From contig JAYKAV010000112.1 in NCBI GenBank assembly GCA_035582835.1, positions 2,980,102 through 3,044,101 on the forward strand: a stretch of DNA of 64,000 nt, written 5' to 3'. Positions 57,169 to 64,000 of this stretch are shown here, in pieces. The notes beneath the pieces were generated by a model that was not told the origin of the DNA, ran no database searches, and was given only the letters and a program-made list of their open reading frames with translations. The position numbers and the translations under genes are program-made. Source of the DNA: Phoebastria nigripes. Its lineage: Eukaryota > Chordata > Aves > Procellariiformes > Diomedeidae. Numbering within the stretch: the stretch's first letter is position 1; each line of letters begins with the position of its first letter.

Positions 57169-60100
57169 CTGGAAACGAAGACGGTGTACGAAAGCTGCAT
57201 AAGATGATTCTTCAGCTGGAAAGGAGAGTCAGCAGAAGCCACGTCATTCATAACTGAGAGGCCACTGCACTTCGCTGCACAATGTCAATTCAGCTAGATT
57301 GAACACAACATGATGCTAGAAATGCATTTACGTGCTTGGGTTTATGGAGAAGCAGAGCTACTCACTGCTCTCTTCTCGCTAAGAATTATTTTACGTATGA
57401 GAAATGAACCACATCACACAACAAGCACTGATCAGATGTAAAGGCCACGTCTAAAACTCTTAAAACCCCATCAGAAACTCGAGGTCTCTTTCTCACGCAG
57501 CTATCACATCGGTCTTCAGAGTAACAGTTTTGGGGGGGGATCAAAACAGAGAAGCCTGGGAAGGCAGAAAGCATTTGAAGAGGATGCATTTTCTCCTCCT
57601 TTCCTGCTGGATTTTCCCCCTGGGAGAACTCCGGGCAGTGTCCTGGAAGCGCTGGTAGGGGAGCTAGCCGACCAGGCTGTGCACCAAGTGCCAGATTGCT
57701 ATTGTCCCTCAAAAGGCTCAAGCACTGGTTTCACTTTCCAGGCGCTACATATAGATACGCACCCTTTGCAGGTCCTGGCTTCCTGGCTTACGACAAGGTC
57801 TATGTACACCTTGGCCCCATGTTCTGGTTGCTATGTGAAGGAAGCCTGGGAAGGGAATCCAGGAAAAAGCTGTGGAGATTTCCAAAAGGTCCCAGATCTG
57901 GACAACAACGAGATCAGGCTGAATCAACAAAAATGAATGTCCACATCTAGAATGCATCACTTTCCAAAGTCTGTCATAGTATTCAGTGGTATTGGTGTAA
58001 GAAAATTTAGAGAAAATACTATGTTAAAGTTATAATACATCTTCACAATACCTCAGTTTACCTACCTCAATCAAAGTTAAGTCTCTTCAAATCTTTTATA
58101 TCACAGAATTAAATCTCTGAGAGAAAAAATGTTTCATAAAGGAAAAAAAAGTTAACTAAATTTATCTACGCATTTTTCATAACATGCATGTTTGCTTAAA
58201 AATACTATTTTCTATTCAAGAAAATAATGCATTGTCAATATAACAACTTTTTTTTAAAAATACAGAATTATTTCTCAATTTTTAGGTGAAGCTGAATTAC
58301 GTAAATTTTAGAATAGGTAGTTGATTTCTCGGTGTATACATATACAGCCTGCACTGATTATTTTCCTTTCTCTCTCCTGGGTTCTTCCTGGAGTCATCAT
58401 TCTCTGTAGAAATACCAAACCTACACTTACAGTTCTGTAGAGGGGTAGAAGCCTTAATTAAAGCCTAAAATTCCAACACCAATATTCTTCATTTTATGTA
58501 GGTTGTTAAAATATATACTGAAGACATAAGCAATATTAGGCTTTCCTGTTGCATTAGAACAAACAGCCCTTTCCACACTAAAAGCTTTTGCATAGCAAAT
58601 ACATTAAAAAAAAAAAATCTGGAAAAATATAATTTGTAGTAATACCAGGGAAAATAGTACCCACTCTTCAAATTCGCGTGAAGCCCTTTTGTCCTCTTCA
58701 AGAAGTTGCATTCACTGAGAGACACTGCACGTTTCTCCCTTCAAACAGGGCACTGCCTGGAACAACAGAGCTGTTACTGGTACCAAATCGCAACCACTGG
58801 TTCCCCGTCAGCCCCCTCCTTCCCGCCCCCATAGCATGTAACTGTGCTTAGCCAGCTCCTGCTTCCAGCTATGTGGTCCTTGTTGTCAAAAAAGCCAGAG
58901 GTCCTCCAGTCGCAGATTCCATGTCAACTATTCCTATTGATTGTAATCACAGAAGAGAGAGACTTGGTTAAGCTCTCAATAGCTCACTGACTTTTTATCA
59001 GCCAGTGACCATCTGCTACCACATGCACCTGAATGATTGAGGAGCGTTTAAATGCTCCCCTGGGAAATGCTCCCATCTTCACAGAGCACTAAATAGAGCT
59101 GAGAGAGTCCAACTACTCTCCAACTGAAGCAACAATTTGGGATGAGAAGCTGCTCAGAGCAATTACCATTGCTAGCACAGGTTAGTTGGGACAGGGTGCT
59201 CCATACCACCCCCCAGAAAAATATAAACACCGTAAAACTGTTTGGTGTCCAAATAGCAAGGCATGCCTCACTAAAGCAGCACGACAATAAGAGAGGTGAA
59301 CACGGAGCAAAGCGGGGATGAAGCTGTTGGAGAGAGTAAGGAATGGCAAGGAAGAGAAGGGGAAGAAAATCAGGGAAGGTGGGATTAGTTGGGAGTTTAT
59401 GAAAAGAAGGACAAAGTGGTAGCAAAGCTCCTTACAGCAAGAAACAGAACCACTGTTATAAAGGATGCAGGCATCATTCAGGCATTGAAACCCCCCCAAA
59501 AAGGGCAACAGAAGGTTTAAACTTGCTGCAATTTTAAGAAGGCTTATTATACACAGGCCCACTACACGTCAAGTCAAACAAAAGAGCCCCTTTCCACCAT
59601 ACATACAAAGTGTGTGCTGGGGACATACACAAGGCAAGAGGGGACCAAAATGGCTCCAGTACTCTCTGTGCTCTGGCATGGTGTGGTCAGCGTAGGGTAG
59701 GGAGCTGTACCAAACATTGGTATTGGGACTATACCTCTTCAAAGGCAGCCTCAGTGATGTGGCTAGTAATTATATTTGAAATTATGTCCAAAATGAAATG
59801 TAACTAGTTGCAAAGCTCACAGATTTAATTCTGCTAAATAATCCCCAAAAGAGATTGAACATTTCAAAATGAAATGTAGAGCTACACAGACAAAATGAAG
59901 AGAAGTGTTGATATGGAACCACTAACGCTCTAAACATACCTGGCTAATAGCGTGAAGTATGCACAGCAAACTGACAAAAATGTTTAATTGCTGTTTACCG
60001 TCATCAGTCATTGTCAAAGTAGTAGGCACTAAGAGGCAGAAAACCATCCTGAGTGCTGTAGTTAAATTTGGCAACATTTTCCAGTTGTCATATTAATTCC

Positions 60101-61439
60101 TATGTGCTAATCATGTTCTTATGCAAACATACTTACTGGCAGGTTTCAACCTACCAGTGGCAGAGTTTGGCCAGTTGCCTAGGTATTGAAGATGACAGGG
60201 AAAAAGAAATACCTTTTTACTTTGCCATTTTCTGAATTGTTAGATGTAAGTGAAAACATGCTTATTCAGGGAACAAATATTCCTTCTTTCCAACATTTTC
60301 CTAATTTCCATGACATTTTCTTTCCAAGTTTAGCTCATGCTTCAGTTGTACAATCAGTCCTCTGAGAGCCATCAACAAGTAGGTTCAACATGCTGACAGC
60401 TGCAAGACATCATCCATCCAAATAGTTATGTTCAGCAAGGCACTACTGATGATTTGACTCAGTGACCTAAAATTATTGGTCTCTGATAGACACCTCTTGA
60501 AAACACAACCGTGAATTACCATGTCTAATTTCGACAAAGTATTTTGTAGTTTTATTTGAAAATTAAATATCAATTTTGTTCCACTCTGTCTGCAATTAAG
60601 CAAAGCATCAGTGATAGTTTGCAGCTGGAAATTATGATTAATAAGAAAGGGAAAATCTGGAGTTCCAGCACCTCAAAATAGAAAAGAGAGGGGAAAAGAA
60701 GAAAGAAAAAGCAACCCCTTATGTTACAGTCTTTCACACCTTGGTCCTCAGCTACCTGGTTATTAAAGACGGTCTTCTCTTTTATAGCTTACTGTCTCAT
60801 TTTATTCTTTTCCAGCTTATTTACAGCTCGCAAGTGAAAGTCCTCAGCTGTCGGTCCACTCTCCAAATTCTTCCTCTTGTTTTCTTTCATCTTTCATGTC
60901 ATGAACTTCTCATACTTAGCCTCAAGGCCCTGTTCGGCTGTGCCCGTCTACTTCTCTTTTTCATGTTTTCTTGTTTTGTTATTGTGCCAAGAATTCTATT
61001 TTCTAGATTTTTAGTCTGAATTCACTGTATATCTAGTTTTATCTTCACTTTAATAAAATTAGAACATAGCTACCAATACCCACTTTTAGACTTTCCTACT
61101 TTATTTTGAAGTCCAGGAAAATGCTAACTTTAAGTAATACTTAATCAGTGCCTTTCTGTCTAGAAACTTGTTTTATTAGACACTAGGCCTCTGCAGCTGA
61201 TGCCTGCTGCCTCTTGGGATTTGCTTCCTAGATACCTTGGAGGAAGAAGAGACTTTTGAGTAAGGCGCCAGTTGGGCCACAAAAGATCCGAATTCTGGTG
61301 CTCTGCTTTTTCACAAATCTTTCTGTGCCTCAGTTACTGTTTTTCAAGTGAGAATCATTTGCCAACTTAGAAATATTCCCAGAATAGCTCTAGTAATGTC
61401 TATTTGTTGTTAGGAATAATACTTCAGCTAGCGAGCACA

Positions 61440-61665
61440 GGCAGCAACATAGCCCAGTGGTTAGATGCATGCTTTGCTCCCTAGAGGAATGCTTTAGTTT
61501 CTCCCTCTGTGAGAAGATTCTTGTGACCTGTGGCAAATCACTCAGGTCTGTCTCCACAATCAAATATGTGGGCATTGAACTCCTGTGGAAATCAAATACC
61601 TCTGTGGCTCTAACCTTTAAATATCCTGATGCACCTTAGTTCTTGATCTATAAAATGTGAGACAG
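61440..61665 (+). mobile_element. MIR-like tRNA-derived SINE relic
   Basis: The motifs occur in MIR order: agcccagtggttaga (tRNA-like 5' part), then ttgtgacctgtggcaaatcactcag, then cttagttcttgatctataaaatg. These parallel the MIR phrases gtgaccttgggcaagtcact and cctcagtttcctcatctgtaaaatg. It is heavily decayed. A similar tgtgcctcagttactg phrase at about 61323 may belong to another copy. Confidence 0.5.
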
Positions 61666-61720
61666 ACACCGAGACTCTAAACTGAGCATATGTGAAGACT
61701 TGTGTAAATTTTACATAATT

Positions 61721-61734
61721 ACACACACACACAC
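61721..61734. repeat. (AC)n microsatellite
   Basis: Seven uninterrupted AC units in AT-rich DNA. Confidence 0.9.
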
Positions 61735-64000
61735 CTCCCCTTGATACTTTTTAACTTGTAATTTGTACTGTTCCAGGAAATTTGAGGCAGGGCTTAAATT
61801 TCAATGAGATGGACTTTATAAATTTAGCTGGGCAGAAAAAGAAGTTAACAGAATCAGAGTAGGCATCAAAATTGTAAAGCGTCACTCCGCCAGCTTGTGC
61901 TGGTGTAGAGACTATACAGGGTGGAAAAGAAATTTTGTTTCACATCTATAATTAAAGTATAGAAGTTCAATTAAATAGTAGCATATCTGGTAGCAGAAGA
62001 ATTAAGAGGCAGGAAAATTATAGCACTTGGATTGCTGTTAAAAAAGCAGGTGAGGAAATGAGCTTGCTGCACGAGAGAAAAATAAACCAGAAAATATCTG
62101 AGAGTTAAACAGCCAGGTTAGTAAAATGAAGAAAAATAGTTCAGGTGCAGTCACGTGTACCACCAGTAATAAGATTAATTTCCACAAGGATCCACCAATT
62201 ACTGAACACAGGTGTAGTAGATTGAGAAGAAGAAAGGATCAGGCATCCAGCTGTCACCAGGAAGATAGTATCAGACACCTGCTCCCTACTAACCCTGGCT
62301 GGCATCAAAGAGCTTTCTGTTGTGTGCAGGGTTTCTCAGCAGTCCACCTCAAAAATAAGCACTTCTCAGTCTCATCCAGCAGAGACTTGAAGAGCATGGG
62401 GCTAGCAATAGCTCCCTCAGGAGTGGCAGGCATCTCGTGTCCTTGAGTGTCAGTGCAGTCCAATAACTTTTTAATTCATTCTTATTCCATCGACTTTTCA
62501 GACTGTTGAGTTGGAAAACTGAGAAAATTTTCCTATGGCTGCACATATATTTCTACAAATAACTACGGTATCAGTCCATGTGTCCTGAAAACAGGGCCTT
62601 TCCTCGCTAGCAACCTCTGGTCAAAAGACCTTGCCGAGATGAAATGTTCTTATCCTCTTGCCAATCAGCAAAGCAGATGCTGCAGACGCTTTCTGCACCA
62701 ACCTGAGGGATATGATGAAGGGTGCACATTCCTTTGGCTTCCCCTGAAAAGATTTGCTTCTTAGAGCTCTCCCATTCTAGTTTTGCAGTATCCCTTTCTT
62801 CCTTCAGAGCATAACGCACAAAGAATTATCTCTCCAGCACCAATTCAGAGTGAGTATCTGTGCTTTAAAAATTCTATCACTGCTAAAAAATGGCTGGCGG
62901 GCTGATATGTCTCAAAATATTTTCTGTTAATCTTTTTTTCAAACAATACATTTTAGGAAATCTTTGTCTTCAGTAAGTTAGTTGTTGTGCATGGCTTATA
63001 CTCTATTTTCAGGAGAGGAAATGTTTCTAAAAGCAGCACTGGGGAAACAGCCTTCCCCTTTTTCTGTGTCTTGTGACACTGCCTGTCCAGAACGGTTGTA
63101 AGGGTTATATTGCCTTTACTTACATATAATGAAATTGCCTCTCATATCATGATGTGCTCTTTAAATAGGTCCATTTTATTGCATTCATTAGTTGTCTGTT
63201 AGAGAAACACTGCCAATAACACAATGGCTAAATGACCATAAAAATTATACAAAATCTTGAGGCATTTTCTTTAAAATGGAGAAAAGAAACAAAACTGGGG
63301 AAAAAAATCACAATCATTGAGTCCATAAATTGCACTTTTTTATAACATTTACTTTGACAATCTTCTGAGAAAGAAAGAACTTTGCACAGATATCTTTCCC
63401 CAGCTGCTTTCCATTTCTCCAGAGTTAGTCTGTCAGGTTGAAGCTCCCTTTAACTCCAGCACCAGCTGACTTGTGAGCTTTCAGGTTAATCATCAGTAGC
63501 CTCTGAGAAATAAAGAAGAAAAAAAAAAGACAGATGACGCAGCAGTAACTTCTCCCAAATGCACCAGAAAAACAGGAGTTAATTGCAACCGGAGTTTTCA
63601 GAGCCTTGACTTAGTCCCATCGTAGAATGAAATCCTGAGCCCGTGATAGACTGGAAGCATTTGAAACTCACCACGAGCTGGGAAATACGCTGCAGTGTCC
63701 TCCAGCATCCAGCAGCAGGACAGCATTTTGAGAAATGTCTAATCTGTGAGGCAAAAAGTACATCTGAAAAGAGGATCAAGCCAGCTGAGACTTGCGACCT
63801 TAGCTCTGTAAATCTGCCCTGCTCTCTGCTAGCCTGGGCTCAGAGCATTGATGCAGAGTTCAGTTTCACTGATTTCACTGAGTTGAATGAGGCCCCGAGC
63901 TGGAAGCAGACATTATGTCAGTGCTGTCCTTCCACACCTTGAGGCCAATTCCTGGCATTAGTCATCTGAGCATAAACCCCAGTTGTTCAGTCAGCTGAGG

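Larger units (their letters stand above)
57215..64000. other. AT-rich flank, no gene recognised
   Basis: Several frames of 60-126 codons occur on both strands without recognisable domains. Frames on the minus strand (57386-57721, 62607-62819) look mildly protein-like but lack convincing splice context. A tRNA-SINE-like relic is at 61440-61665 and an (AC)n run at 61721-61734. It could be intronic to a minus-strand neighbour. Confidence 0.5.

Noticed and set aside
56167..57202. Long frames in the CpG island (up to 266 codons on +, 146 on -)
   Set aside because: Very high G+C depletes stop codons. The peptides are P/R/G/A-rich with no recognisable domain and overlap on both strands.
62607..62819. 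70-codon minus-strand frame (RYALKEERDTAKLEWESSKK...)
   Set aside because: Mildly protein-like, but there is no convincing acceptor and donor pair and no recognised family, so it is left uncalled.

Overview
This window is nuclear DNA from a vertebrate, almost certainly a bird. It has two multi-exon genes with GT-AG introns. One is the last six coding exons of the ubiquitin ligase UBE3A (+ strand, 2437-7132). The other is a complete cone-photoreceptor cyclic-nucleotide-gated channel gene, CNGA3 (- strand, 45432-20965). The bird call rests on UBE3A lying next to CNGA3, on low interspersed-repeat content, and on a long-terminal-repeat element at about 50.07-51.03 kb of a type familiar from many bird genomes. 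That LTR hints at a non-galliform bird, which is only an inference. Scattered single Ns show draft-quality sequence, and two fall inside CNGA3 codons.

Layout. 1-2436 is a UBE3A intron. 2437-7132 holds six UBE3A exons encoding the C-terminal 288 or so residues, which is most of the HECT domain including the catalytic cysteine. Positions 7133 to about 9.6 kb hold the UBE3A 3' UTR and flank with several poly(A) hexamers. Between about 9.6 and 20.9 kb the two genes converge tail to tail. This gap contains GC-richer patches with long open frames on both strands, two clear hairpins, and one convincing candidate terminal exon on the + strand (16633 to about 16985). From 20965 to 45432 the CNGA3 coding sequence reads in eight phase-consistent exons: 101+117+180+54+156+108+107+1409 nt = 2232 nt, or 743 residues plus stop. 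One exon (29118-29273) is a 52-codon Lys/Glu/Asp block whose skipping would keep the frame. From 45464 to 55650 is probably the 5' intron of CNGA3, with the solo LTR inside it. 55735-56870 is a CpG island with three good splice donors on the minus strand, a plausible CNGA3 promoter region. 56903-57168 is an unassigned minus-strand open frame that looks like a terminal exon; its position would suit the neighbour VWA3B, but this is not established. 57.2-64 kb is AT-rich and I recognise no gene there.

Biology. The two genes are functionally unrelated: UBE3A is a HECT E3 ligase, and CNGA3 is the cGMP-gated cation channel alpha subunit of cones. What matters is their adjacency. In placental mammals UBE3A sits in the imprinted SNRPN/snoRNA domain. 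In birds and other non-eutherian vertebrates it lies beside CNGA3, and this window shows that ancestral arrangement at base resolution. I found no defence, phage-like or otherwise new system. The most useful leads are the skippable KE-rich exon, the candidate transcript between the two genes, the CpG-island promoter, and the possible VWA3B end.
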